A stretch of 64,000 nt of DNA from Diphasiastrum complanatum (lineage: Eukaryota > Streptophyta > Lycopodiopsida > Lycopodiales > Lycopodiaceae), in contig CM055106.1 of assembly GCA_029204225.1 (NCBI GenBank), forward strand, positions 37,305,946-37,369,945, written 5' to 3'. Shown here one piece after another: positions 24,956-35,629 of the stretch. How positions within the stretch are numbered: the first letter of the stretch is position 1; each line of letters starts with the position of its first letter. The notes beneath the pieces are model-generated. The model was given only the letters and a program-made list of their open reading frames with translations. It was not told the DNA's origin and did not search any database. A program made the translations under genes and the position numbers.

Positions 24956-25996
24956 CCAAGCAGGCGCTCATTCGAAGAAACCATGGGACGATGATGGGAG
25001 TGACAGAGCCAGAAATAAGGACGGGCAAACTCGACCATCAGATGGTAGTTTGGGATCGGGTGGCCAGAGAGCCGAAGCTGCTTCCAGGGCTTATCACCCT
25101 CCCCCTCCCACTTTTAACTCCTCCTCTTATTCCACTTTTAATTTTTCCGAAACATTCATTCCAACTTACCCTATTTTCTCATCTTCCCTCTCTCCACCAC
25201 CTCCTAGTAGAATAATGGGCCCATCAAAAGGTCCAGTTGATACACCCGACGGGACGAGGTCCTTCAACAACTCCACTCCCACAGTGTGGCATATAATTTG
25301 TTAAACCCACCTCCTCCTAAACCTGTCGTTCCCACACCTCTCTCTCCAGATCACTCCATCCCTGACCTGTCAGACGTTTACACTGACATTGGAGGTACTA
25401 ATGACTTCTTGGTAGACCCACCAGAAATGAGAAGATTCTCATCCAGACAAGATACGGACATAGTTGAGCCATCAACGAGCGAGCGTGCCAAGGACAAAGA
25501 TACAGGCACAAAGGCCCTGGATGTTTACCTGGCAAGGCCACCACAACCGCATAGGACAGCTTCTTCTACCAGGCCTAGGAGCAAGATGGTTGATGCAAAG
25601 GAATCAGAGAAGTTTGAAAGGAAATACCCTCCCAACATGAGGGGAGGAAAAGATGAGATAGATCAAAGCCAATATTCCACCAGGGCCGAGATCATTGCGG
25701 CATTACAACTGCAACCAGAATGGCAGAATAAGATCCTAAAGGACAACATGTGGCTCCAACAGTACCTGAAGGCACCGGCATGGAAGCGAGTGGATCCATT
25801 TTATATGTCGCTCAAACGTAGAAATCCATGGCCGACAGAAAGGCCACGGGTCGAGTTGGTGAACTGGCTAGTGATTCCGGGAATTTCAGAGAGAATTCTC
25901 CGATGCAGCTACTTGATTTTGGGCACAAATACAAGACAAGTGCCGATCTATGCATGCAAGAAAGTGTCGAATACTGCCAATGTATGGCCTTTCTGA
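24956..25996 (+). pseudogene. Gag-like gene of element E, Pro-rich linker and conserved WQ domain
   Basis: A Pro/Ser-rich stretch (YHPPPPTFNSSSY, NLLNPPPPKPVVP) precedes EKFERKYPPNMRGG, LQLQPEWQNKILKDN, YLKAPAWKRVDPFYMS and ILRCSYLILGTNTRQVPIY. These blocks align with copy O at 38.4-39.1 kb (EEFNEAYPS, LEPQPQWQCAMMLKN, YIAAPTYMCINPTYYP, NCSYFYQRHHTNPDRHV). The shared pattern shows a real former protein domain, but I cannot name it. Frame changes occur near 25290 and 25990. Confidence 0.6.
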
Positions 25997-26328
25997 TGTA
26001 GCAAGAATGTTTTTGGGATCAAGGTTTTGATCCGATCAAGATCAATCCCAACGTAGCCCTTTAGTCAGAGGAAGACCATGAGATGATGGCCCGACTATAC
26101 TACAGAGTGGCCTTCATGTTGTCACGAGATGTGACCATGGTGGAAGACTGGCAGGAGATGGGCTTTATTGAAAAGATAAGAGAGTACCTGGGGCCATTAA
26201 ATTTCGGAAGTAAGCTCCGCTTCCAAGTATTTGAAGCCCTGGGGGGAAAGATGAGCAAGCAAAAACAAACGGCAAGACGACGAGGCGAGCAGGGCTCGCA
26301 AGAGGTGCTCAAGAGGGATGGAATGTAG
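25997..26328 (+). pseudogene. Gag-like gene of element E, C-terminus
   Basis: Continues as WDQGFDPIKINPNVAL, a stop, SEEDHEMMARLYYRVAF, a short globular part, and a Lys/Arg/Gln-rich tail (SKQKQTARRRGEQGSQ) that could bind nucleic acid. Copy O has the matching DRGLSPIVLNLNKPL and DHINVARLYY. The stop codon overlaps the start of the LTR (TGTAGCGG), a common arrangement in LTR elements. Confidence 0.6.
26310..26323 (+). other. Polypurine tract of element E
   Basis: AAGAGGGATGGAA directly before TGTAGCGGCC, the proposed LTR start. Confidence 0.6.
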
Positions 26329-27170
26329 CGGCCACTAAGAGACCTTCATTTTTGAGAAACAGTTTTGCGGATATTAAGCATCTGGTTTTATGGAAGCGAA
26401 CGAAGATCTACGCTTTTCCAAGTGTCGAGCAGAATGACATCACCGGTGTTGCAGTGGGTCCTCTAACAGATTAGAGGTGGATAATGCTAGCGGATTCCAG
26501 AGAATCCCCGGATGCCGAGCCAAGCTGAAGACATAGAGTATCTCTCACCCATGACCGAGGAGGTCTCAGAAGGAGGAGAGCAGAAAAAACTGAGAGCCGA
26601 GAAATTACTAGCTAGGATGATGGTGAATTATCTATGTGAGGTGTATCCCAGAGAAGAAATGACCATGTATGAGCTAGTAATATTTCCTAGGCATTGTAAA
26701 TAGATGTAGACCCCCCTTAAATAATTTAAAGTGAGCCACATTTTGATGGTGACCTCTAGTGGAAGGGAAATTTCCACATGTTATTTCTAATTTGGCGGGA
26801 TTGCCACTTGGGCTCCACATGGGGAGCCCTTTTGCTTATTTAAGGCCCCCCTCTCTTGTGAGGGAGCTTTGAATGTATTGTTAAAGATCTTCCACGAGTT
26901 CTTGATGATTGCTAAGCTCCTTGTTCATGGCAATGTTCTTGAGTGAAATTCCTATGAGCATGTTTTGATTTCTTGTTGTGTTTGTAGATTAATCAGTTTT
27001 CTTGCTTACTCTCTTGCTTCTTAGTTGTGGATTCGATTTTGTTTCTTGTTGTGGATTAATGTAGAAAAGATTCAAGTAAACTAAATAGGCTGGATTTGTG
27101 GTATAGATCTTGCATATTCTCTTACATTCTTGTTCTTGATTGTTCTTGGGCATTCCAAGCATCAAGAAAT
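26324..27170 (+). repeat. 3' LTR of element E, 3'-truncated
   Basis: Starts TGTAGCGGCC after the purine tract. From about 26487 to 27170 it matches 29791-29102 of F in inverted orientation, including TGTAGACCCCCCTTAAATAA, GGCTCCACATGGGGAG and CATTCCAAGCATCAAGAAAT. A TATA-like CTTATTTAAGG lies near 26834. The 64-codon open frame at 26512-26703 lies inside the LTR and is matched by F; I regard it as LTR sequence, not a gene. The last ~380 bp, known from F, are missing. Confidence 0.65.
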
Positions 27171-27880
27171 GTAACTTAACTCGTTGGATTCGTTGTTCGA
27201 AATGCGGTTGCTACACAATGGATGCGGTTGTAATGCGACCAGTTTGCGGGTGAATGCGGTCTATGGCGGATTATGGTTGTGCAGTTGGAATGCGGTTGTT
27301 TGTGATTGAATGCGGGCGCTACGAATGCAGTTGGGGTGAGGTCGGTTTGTGGTTGAATGCTTGCTGTTGCGGTCAAGGGCAAATGGAGATGAGATGCGGT
27401 TGAATGCAGTCGTTGCGGTTGATTGCAGTTTGAATGCGGTCTGGTGCGGTTGATGGTGGTCAGTTGTGATCTGTTGTGGTTGATGGCGGTCAGTTGCAAT
27501 CTGTGATAGTCCGAATATGGTCACTACAGTGCAATAGTGGACGCGGTTGGAATGCTATCTGGTTGTAGGTAAATGAGGTCGTGATGGTGGAACAGTGGAT
27601 GCGATGAGTTGTGGTCGGAGAAGGTGATTGCAGTTGGGGTGTGGTTGCTTGCAGTCGTAAGCAGGTGTGATGGTTCAAAAGTAGATGCGGTTCGAATGTG
27701 AGCTGTTTGCGGTTGAGTGTAGTGCAACAGCTGAGGTAGTATAAATGCGGTGTGTTTGTGGTTTGAATGCGGTCTGTCGCGTTTCAAGGGTGAATGTAGT
27801 TGTAATGTGGTGTGGTTGCAGTTGAATGCGGTCGTGACAGTTCAAGGTGGTCGCTACAGTTCAAGTGCAGGTGTGGGTGG
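27171..27880 (-). repeat. GCGGTTG-rich degenerate repeat field, probably leader of element F
   Basis: Dozens of short units of the type (A)ATGCGGTTG and GTTGATGGCGGTCAG, best described as a degenerate ~10-20 bp minisatellite. It runs from the break in LTR E to the 24-bp satellite and is probably part of the F leader read on the minus strand. Confidence 0.6.
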
Positions 27881-27889
27881 TTGAGGTCT

Positions 27890-28460
27890 GAGAGACGGCT
27901 TCGGTGGAGATCCAAGAGAAGGCGTCAGTCAAGATTAGAGAGGAGACATTGGTCGAGATCTAAAAGGAGGCATCGGTTGAGATCTGACGAGAGGCATCGG
28001 TCGAGATTTGAAAAGAGACGTCGGTCGAGATCTGACGAGAGGCATTGGTCAAGATCTGAAAAGAGACATCAGTCGAGATCTAATGAGAGACGTCGGTCGA
28101 GATCTGACGAGAGGCATCGGTCGAGATCTAACTCGAGATCTGACGAGAGGCGTCGGTCGAGATTTGACGAGAGACGTCGGTCGAGATCTGATGAGAGACG
28201 TCGGGCAAGATCTGACGAGAGGCGTCGGTCGAGATCTGACGAGAGATGTCGGTCAAGAATTGACGAGAGGTGTCGGTCGATATCTGACGAGAGGCGTCGG
28301 TCGAGATCTGACGAGAGGCATCGGTCAAGATCTAACAAGAGGCGTCGGTCAAGATTTGACAAGAGGCGTCAGTTGAGATCTGACAGATGCTATGGGTGAG
28401 ATTTCAATGGAAAGGCTGGGGTGAGATTTGATCGATGAGCATCGGTTGAAATTTGACTCA
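27890..28460 (-). repeat. 24-bp tandem repeat in the leader of element F
   Basis: About 22 units of GGCGTCGGTCGAGATCTGAC plus GAGA on the plus strand, the reverse complement of the E leader unit. Because 24 is a multiple of three, all frames stay open and one plus frame mimics an Arg/Ser-rich protein. Variation is mostly CG to TG or CA, typical of methylated CpG decay. Confidence 0.9.
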
Positions 28461-28702
28461 GGACTTTACAAGATATTGCAAGTAGATTTCGGTCGAGAGT
28501 GATTGCGTAGGTACGTCCGGTCCAGACGTGAGTCATGGAGCTCGGCTAGGAAAGGAGCGTGAAGCCTCAGTTGAGAATGGAACTGTGCGTCGGTCGAGAT
28601 GAAAGTGACGAGCTCGGAATGATATGTGTGGGAGACTTCAGAGCGGTGATTTGCAACACATATCGAAAAGGTTTGGCTTAATTTAGTGTCTGTGTAGCTG
28701 TG
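28461..28702 (-). other. Leader of element F, non-repeat part
   Basis: Sequence between primer site and satellite. No gene is seen. Confidence 0.5.
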
Positions 28703-28716
28703 GAAATGGTGCCAAA
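28703..28716 (-). other. Primer-binding site of element F
   Basis: Minus strand reads TTTGGCACCATTTCC immediately after the LTR end GTGAACA. It resembles the TTTGGCGCC-type sites of plant gypsy elements rather than the copia site. This suggests a gypsy-type priming system for the E/F element. Confidence 0.55.
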
Positions 28717-29791
28717 TGTTCACAGATTCCACTGAATCTATGAACATGGCTTTTTTGTTCTTTCTTCTTTTTGTTACTTCTATAGTTATGGTTCTTTACA
28801 GTTTGGTCTTCTTATTAGAACGGTTTCCAAGCAAAAGCATTTTCTCAGATTACAACGAGTATTCCCCAGCCTGTCAGTGGGGAGAGACAGATTCTTTACT
28901 CAGCTACATGCACATACAAGCCATGCAACCAGTCCTAGCTCAGTATAGATCAACGTTCTGAATCAGGGAGCGATTCTACAATCTATCTACTAAAATCAGG
29001 GAACAAAACAATGACAAGATTAGACTACTCAGCAAGAAACAAGAAACAAGAAAACTAGATTCCTAACAGCACTCTAGCAGTCCAAGAATCAAGAAACACC
29101 CATTTCTTGATGCTTGGAATGCCCAAGAACAATCAAGAACTGGAATGTAAGAGAATATGCAAGATCTACACCACAAATCCAGCCTATTTAGTTTACTTGA
29201 ATGCTAATTCCTACATCAATCCACAACAAGAAAGAAATCTAATCCACAACTAAGAAACAAGAGACTAAGCAAAAAAATTGATTAATCCACAAACACAAAA
29301 GGAAATCAAAACATGCTCATAGGAATTTCACTGAAGAACATTGCCATGAACAAGGAGCTTAGGAGAGAACTTGACAATACATTCAAAGCTCTCTCACATG
29401 AGAGGGGGGCCCTTAAATAAGCAAGAGGGCTGCCCATGTGGAGCCCAAGTGGCAATTCCACCAAATTAGAAATTACATGTGGAAATTGCCCTTCCTCTAG
29501 AGGTCGCCATCAAAAGGTGGCTTACTCTAAATTATTTAAGGGGGGTCTACATTTATTTACAATGCCTAGAAAATATTACTAGCTCCTACATGGTCATTCC
29601 TTCTCTGGGATACACCATGTAGGCTCACATAGATACTTCACTATTATCCTAGCTAGTAATTTCTCGGCTCTCATGCTCGGCTCTCAGCTTCTTTTGCTCT
29701 CCTCCTTCTGAGACCTCCTCGATCATGGGTGAGAGATACTCTATGTCTTCAGCTTGGCTCGGCATCCGGGGATTCTCTAGAATCCGCTAAC
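28717..29791 (-). repeat. 5' LTR of element F, 5'-truncated
   Basis: Minus-strand LTR ending GTGAACA at 28717. Its 29791-29102 part is an inverted match to 26487-27170 of E. Adding the first ~163 bp seen in E gives a full LTR of about 1.24 kb. It begins where the gag fragment of J ends. Confidence 0.65.
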
Positions 29792-29866
29792 AGATAAATA
29801 GCTACTCGCACCTTTGAAAAAGTCATATCTGATTTTGGTAGATGTGGGTGGCGCTAGGTTCGCCAT
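29792..29866 (-). pseudogene. gag: Gypsy gag N-terminus of element J (first ~25 codons)
   Basis: Minus-strand ATG at 29866 gives MANLAPPTSTKIRYDFFKG, nearly identical to MANPAPPTSTKIGYDFFKG of gypsy I at 56463. It is cut after YLS by LTR F. Confidence 0.8.
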
Positions 29867-30339
29867 ATTATCAAGTGGTGGGTTAAGTGGTGGATCCAGT
29901 GGATCCGGTGGATCGGATGACGCAGAACTATGTTCAGATGTTGTAGATGTAGATTCAGAAGATGGTTCAAGCTCTTGTTTAGATTCTGGCTCTGATGGTG
30001 GATCAGGGTCTTGTTCAGACTCGGATTCAGACTATGTTTCGAAGATGAAGATTCAGATGGATTCGATGAATTAGCAAGATCTCACTCAAATGTATTTACA
30101 AGTGCTACAGAAGTATTGTAAAGATATCAAATGCTTCAGCACTTAATCTAACTCTAATTGGTGAATTTCGTAGATTCTGGAAATACAAATCGTGTGTCTT
30201 TCTATAAGTTTCTAGTCGTTGTGCTAGTTATGTTCTGCTCAATAGTTGTGCATAGCTGATCTCTTGGCATACATTACATAAAATAAGATCCAATGGACTT
30301 AGTACACTTGAAAATCATAAAAAGACGAAGATTCGTCTC
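29867..30339 (-). other. Leader of gypsy element J
   Basis: Colinear with the leader of gypsy I (56101-56462), for example GAGACGAATC versus GAGATGAATT after the primer site. An Asp/Ser-rich open frame on the plus strand here is antisense to it. Confidence 0.7.
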
Positions 30340-30357
30340 CTCGGCAATGCTGCCAAG
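30340..30357 (-). other. Primer-binding site of gypsy element J
   Basis: Minus strand: CTTGGCAGCATTGCCGAGG, a decayed form of the TTGGCGCCGTTGCCGGGG-type gypsy primer site, three bases after the LTR end CTCA. Confidence 0.65.
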
Positions 30358-30360
30358 TTA

Positions 30361-31350
30361 TGAGGTAGCCTAGTCGTTATAGATTTCCACAAAATCAGTG
30401 ATTTATGTAGTATAAAAGGTTTTATCATTTCCCAAGAGAGAGAAAAATCTTCTCATTCAGATGATAAGTGTACAAAGGTGATGGATAGATGGTGAATGTA
30501 ATATTCAAATCAGAATACTACAATGACATATCTGGTTATCCAAAGATATTGAGTAGATTGGTGTCCAGAAACACCAACATAAAACGATTTGGTCAAGGTC
30601 TGAAGGATTATAAGGGTATGTTATCTTCCAGGTTCTTAGGATAACAGTAAGCAACTTAATCTGATAGCGACTAGCAAAAAGATCTCTCATAACAAAATCT
30701 GTTTGGCTATTGATTCTTCTTAACAAGCACAAGAAATTAGTTCTTATTGTAGAAAGCAAACAGAGTAGTTCTTTATCTGAACACATAGCTCATTTAGAAT
30801 TAAAGGAGATTCTGTTTAGAGTTATGCTTTTAGGCTTCAGCTAATTCCCTGCACACATTAGTTAGAATTGTTGCTCCTAAATGTCGCCTGTAAATCCACG
30901 TTAAAAAATTTGGAATTCAATACAAAGTGAAGAATGTGCCGCAGACAGATGTGTATGAAGATCAATTACAAAATAACTTAGAGTGTGTTTTCTCAATTGA
31001 TAAGAAGCGTAATTGTAACAGATAACAGAGGAAAGGAATGCACAAGCTTATAGACACTGGCTCTCTTCTCTCTATTGATAGCTGAATCTCTGCATAACTA
31101 CAATGGCACTAAGTGTCACCATTATAGAGACGAACACCAGGCCCTTAGTGTTGCTCACCAACTATTAAGGTATCGGTTGGGAACAACTACATGTCTCTCT
31201 AGAATGTTGCTCGCGAACGTCGCAGGTTACAAGATGCAAATAGGCCTTTACATTGATTTAGGCTCTATCGCATATTTACATGTGCAAAAATTGAAACATT
31301 AACACTGTATAGCAATTAACTTGGATAATGTGGAATCATAGGCCTCCACA
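30361..31350 (-). repeat. 5' LTR of gypsy element J
   Basis: Minus strand from TGTGGAGGCC (31350) to CTACCTCA (30361), 990 bp. It shares ATGAGCTATGTGTTCAGATAA, TCAATAGAGAGA and CTATAA(C/T)(G/A)ACTAGGC with the LTR of gypsy I at 55376-56079. It cuts the 5' end of copia K. Confidence 0.75.
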
Positions 31351-32480
31351 ATAGGTGCATTGGCACAAGCTTGAAGAAAAAAATCAATCATTGCAACATG
31401 GCTACAAGTGGAGGCTTTATGTTGGAGAGCAATGATAGGCTTACCTTAAACAACTATTCAACTTGGAAGGTGAGAATGGAGTCTCTACTCGAGATGAATG
31501 AGTTGATGGATATTGTTGTAGGTGTGGAGGAGAGACCTCAAGCACCTCAAGAAAAATTGAGGTATGATAGGAGGGCAAAGAAAGCTCTTCATGTGATCAA
31601 GATGAATGTGACAAATGAAATTATGAAGGAAGTTGGTAAGTTGAAGAAGATTTATGAATCCAAGTCTACATCTAGGAAAATCTTTCAAAGTCTTCAAAAG
31701 AAAGAAAAAAGTGCTTATGTTTTTTTTTTTGAGAGTTAAGACATTGAATGATGAATTAACATGTACTAGTTAAGAATGTTGAGCTTGTACAAGTATTCTT
31801 AATGGCTTATTGGATGAGCATGCTAATCTTGTGCAAAGTTTTTCTATTCAAAAGACACTGCCAAGTATGGAGGACTTGCAAGAGGTCTTGGTGGCTGAAG
31901 AGTTTAGGCTACAAGCAAGAGGATGATCAACTTCTACATCTCAAGTTGGAGAGGAGGAAGCTATGTTTTCAAGAGACAAGTTCAAGTTCAAGGGCAAGGG
32001 CAAAGGCAAATGATCAAAAGGACAAGAACAAGGTGAGCCATCTTCTTTTGTTGATAAGAAGAAAGATATGTCAAAGCTTAAGTGTTTCTATTGTGGAGTC
32101 AAATGACACTTTGCTAGTGAATGTTTCAAAAAGAAGAGAGAGCAAGGCAATTTCACTTTTGATGAGGATGAACAAGAGTATGCTGATTCTATTTTGATGT
32201 CTTCTGGTTTGCTATTAATGGAGCTATTGTTCTACGGTGAATTGATAGTGGATCAAGCTTTCATACGACCTGTCACAAAGAGTACTACACTTCTTTGATG
32301 ACTTATGAAAGAGAGGAAAAGGCTAGCAACATAGACAATGGTGGTAAAGTTGTTATCAAGGGCATTGGTACTATTCCTATTTTTCTCACATCTACAAATA
32401 GGAAAGCAAGATTAGAGAATGTGTTGTTCATTCCTTCCATTACTAAGAATGTTCTTAGTGTGAACTTTCTCACATGAAAG
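31351..32480 (+). pseudogene. Copia gag-protease remnant (element K)
   Basis: The leader scrap and ATG at 31398 (MATSGGFMLESNDRLTLNNYSTWKVRMES) are close to gag of G at 48140. The Gag core is interrupted by deletions and a poly-T frameshift near 31725. Remnants of a zinc knuckle (CFYCGVK, stop, HFASECF, near 32085-32130) and of the post-protease block (GGKVVIKGIGTIPI, RKARLENVLFIPS) follow. The protease Asp-Ser-Gly is degraded. Same subfamily as G and H but older. Confidence 0.8.
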
Positions 32481-32930
32481 TAACAAAAATAGATCTCATA
32501 TTCATTGTTTGCATTGTGATGGATTTGGTCATTATCCAAGTGAATGCTTTATGAGACTTCAAGAGGGACAACAAATGATTGTGAAATTCAAAGCATCAAC
32601 ACTGATGATTTTGATGATGTCATTTCCAAGTATGCTTGTTAGATGGTTTGTTGTGATGGAGACATGCTTACTACTTAGCCAAGGAGCTAACACGTCTAGT
32701 ATTGTGTCCTATATTGAATCTCCAGATCCAAGTTTGAATGATTCATTTGGTAGGTAGGATCAAGAATGTCATGTTTGCAACAAGCAAGGATGAATGTATC
32801 TTCAAAGGATGTACTTCAAGCATAAAGAAAAATACAAGCAAAGAAAATGGTCTTTATGTGTCTAGAGATGGTCAAAGTATGGATGATCATGATGGAGCGT
32901 TTTATATAGACTTTGAACTTGTTTAGCTCA
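32481..32930 (+). pseudogene. Coding-like remnant with a second CCHC knuckle
   Basis: Encodes CLHCDGFGHYPSEC, a well-formed CX2CX4HX4C zinc knuckle, followed by a Met/Leu-rich segment and a frame change near 32755 into KNVMFATSKDECIFKGC. It is not the normal continuation of K and may come from another element. I do not recognise the rest. Confidence 0.4.
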
Positions 32931-33489
32931 AGATTTCAAACAACGTGTGTTTTATAAAGTTTTGAGTTACTGCCATATCTACAAACATTCATAAATGCTA
33001 GATAAAGATTACATCTAAAATTGTTACATGAAAGAAATGATGGATCTATGCTAGGTTCATTGTTTCATGATACTGAAGAAACCTTAAGTTTCTAGTTTAA
33101 AGCTTTAGTATTTTTCCTTGTGTTTTAGACTGCTGCATATTTTGAGCTAGATTTTGGACAGTCTGCATATTTGAATACTTTTTGTTGCACAGTTCGCATA
33201 ATCTTGAAAAAGTCAACAGTTAACTCATTTTGGAGCAGCATCAATTTTGTTAAGACCTTCACATTCTTCGCATTTTTCATGACTCAACCGAAGTCATCGA
33301 CTCAGCCGAAGTCATTAACAAAGCCAAGGCACCTCAGTTCCAAAGTGACCGACATATCGGAAGGCTCTGAAGTGACCAATATTTTAGAACATGCCGACAC
33401 ATCGAACAGTCACCAAAACTTAAACAAAATGTGAGGATCAACACATGTTATCGGGCAAGGCCGAGCTATCGACACCTCAGCTTGACAAG
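32931..33489. other. No gene recognised
   Basis: AT-rich spacer. A short CAACCGAAGTCAT/CAGCCGAAGTCAT repeat lies near 33285-33320. Confidence 0.45.
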
Positions 33490-34110
33490 TGTGAAAAATT
33501 TGAAATCTCACAATCAGTCGTAAAGTGATGTACAAGAGAGAGACATAGTTAACCAATATTTAGCCTGAATCTCTCTTGTAACAATCAGTAAATTAATTTT
33601 GAAATCTCACCTGGCATGATATATGTATTGGATCATTATGAGAAGAAAAAAAAAAAGAGATATACATATGTAACGAGTTGTAGCTAGTTACAACATACAG
33701 ATAATTAGTAGTAGTTAGTCTTATTCGTGAGAGACAGAATACCTCTCTTATGCCCATGCGCTGATCTGGAAAATAGACAGCGCTCAAAGGAATTGTGGTT
33801 GTATACTTGATTTTGATAATATAGACAAGTTGCAGCACTCTGCTCTATCGTGTGCAATCTTTGAATGTTTGGCGATGCTTGCTTGCTTGTAGTAGATATA
33901 TTTCTGCTGTCATTAGACATTATTTACTGTTCATAAATCAACACCAGATCAGCAGTAGCTATCTATAGTTCAGAGGATGTCTGATCATGGAATATAGCAG
34001 TAGCTTCATCTAGACAGGTTGGCTCCATCTGAGCTTTGCATCAGTGAATTGCAATTGCTCGACTTCTCCTACACAGCAAACCGTTTGAAACATTGGACAT
34101 CGGATTCACA
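33490..34110 (+). repeat. Candidate copia LTR (element N, 621 bp)
   Basis: The 3' end CGGATTCACA lies four bases before a primer-like site. The start TGTGAAAAATTTG is chosen because TGTGAA/TTCACA form matched terminal inverted repeats. The start is less certain than the end. Confidence 0.4.
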
Positions 34111-34114
34111 TCAG

Positions 34115-34126
34115 TGGTATAAGAGC
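34115..34126 (+). other. Degenerate primer-binding site of element N
   Basis: TGGTATAAGAGC, one base from TGGTATCAGAGC, preceded by TCAG as in many plant copia elements. Confidence 0.65.
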
Positions 34127-34175
34127 ATCTAGGTCCATAGTACCTTAAAGTTCCTATAGCCTAGTTACACAAACT

Positions 34176-34330
34176 ATGGCTTCTATCAGCAACATTCACT
34201 CAAAGATTTGCATAGTTCTTGAAGAAGATGGGTCGAACTTCTGGCCTGGAAAGTAAAGACTTCACTCATCCTAAGAGGAGAAGCATTATGGCCCTAGGTG
34301 GATGGCACTGAAGAGATGCCAACTAGCAGT
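34176..34330 (+). pseudogene. gag: Copia gag N-terminus of element N
   Basis: Starts MASISNIHSKICIVLEEDGSNFWPGK then a stop. The GSNF...W..K.RL pattern followed by a short RRRSIMAL-like part is typical of the copia Gag N-terminus. Coding similarity vanishes by about 34330. Confidence 0.5.
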
Positions 34331-34384
34331 GGCAAAGAACTCAAGAATGGATAGGTAATCGTAAGTAATAACTCACATTGTTTG

Positions 34385-34745
34385 GTCCGTTGCCGTTCAT
34401 CGTCTTCGTAGATGTTCGCAAGTAGTGAATCATGGTGTTGGACGGTGAGAAAGGTCAGCTGCCGTTCATCGACTTCGTAGATGTCCGCAAGTGGTGACTC
34501 ACGGTGAGAAAGTTAGCTGCCATTCATCGCCTTTATAGATGACCGCAAGTGGTGACTCACGGTGTTGGATGGTGAGAAAGTTCAGCTTCTGTTCATCGAC
34601 TTCGTGGATGTCCACAAGTGGTGACTCACGGTGTTGGACGGTGAGAAAGGTCAGCTGCCGTTCATCGACTTCGTAGATGTCCGCAAGTGTGACTCACAGT
34701 GTTGGACGATAAGAAAGGTCAGCTGCCGTTCATAGACTTTGTCGG
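34385..34745. repeat. 69-bp tandem repeat, about five copies
   Basis: Unit begins GCTGCCGTTCATCGACTTCG and contains GTGGTGACTCACGG and GGACGGTGAGAAAGGTCA. One copy is shortened by about 11 bp. Copies differ by scattered substitutions. Confidence 0.9.
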
Positions 34746-34969
34746 GGATAACTTCCGATGACTTTGTTCATGGTCCTTTTTCCTTCGTAGGTGTAAGTGA
34801 TAACTTACGAGATTAGACGGTTCCCTACATGTTGCGGTTTGTTTCCTTCATAAGTTGAAGTCACGTTTCACCGTAATCGTCGATTTGACGGTTCTCATCG
34901 GTCAGACCGTATGTAGGCGAGACCTTGCGGTTCTGCTTGTTTGGACTTTACGTGTATTTCTACAGACTG

Positions 34970-35626
<657 letters not shown>

Positions 35627-35629
35627 AGA

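Larger units (their letters stand above)
22658..27170 (+). mobile_element. LTR element E without visible pol: leader, gag-like gene, 3' LTR
   Basis: Order on the plus strand: 24-bp satellite leader (5'-truncated), a gag-like gene broken into several frames (23660-26328), a purine tract (26310-26323) and an LTR that starts at 26324 and is cut at about 27170. The reversed partner F (27171-29791) supplies the LTR end and primer site. No protease, integrase or RT motif occurs in the ~2.7 kb between leader and LTR. It fits a non-autonomous, gag-only LTR element, an assignment inferred from structure. Confidence 0.65.

Noticed and set aside
26512-26703. 64-codon frame next to LTR E, at first taken as the 3' coding end of a tandem element shared with F
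   Set aside because: The purine tract and TGTAGCGG at 26310-26331 place the LTR start upstream, so this frame lies inside the LTR in both copies.
27812-28399. A 195-codon Arg/Ser-rich frame resembling an SR splicing protein
   Set aside because: It is generated by the 24-bp tandem repeat of element F's leader; several frames on both strands are open and variants follow CpG decay.
29814-30074. Asp/Ser/Gly-rich plus-strand frame (86 codons)
   Set aside because: It is antisense to the leader and gag start of gypsy J, which match gypsy I.
34385-34745. CRISPR-like array (69-bp repeats; also the 24-bp arrays)
   Set aside because: Units are contiguous without unique spacers, and the genome context is plant.
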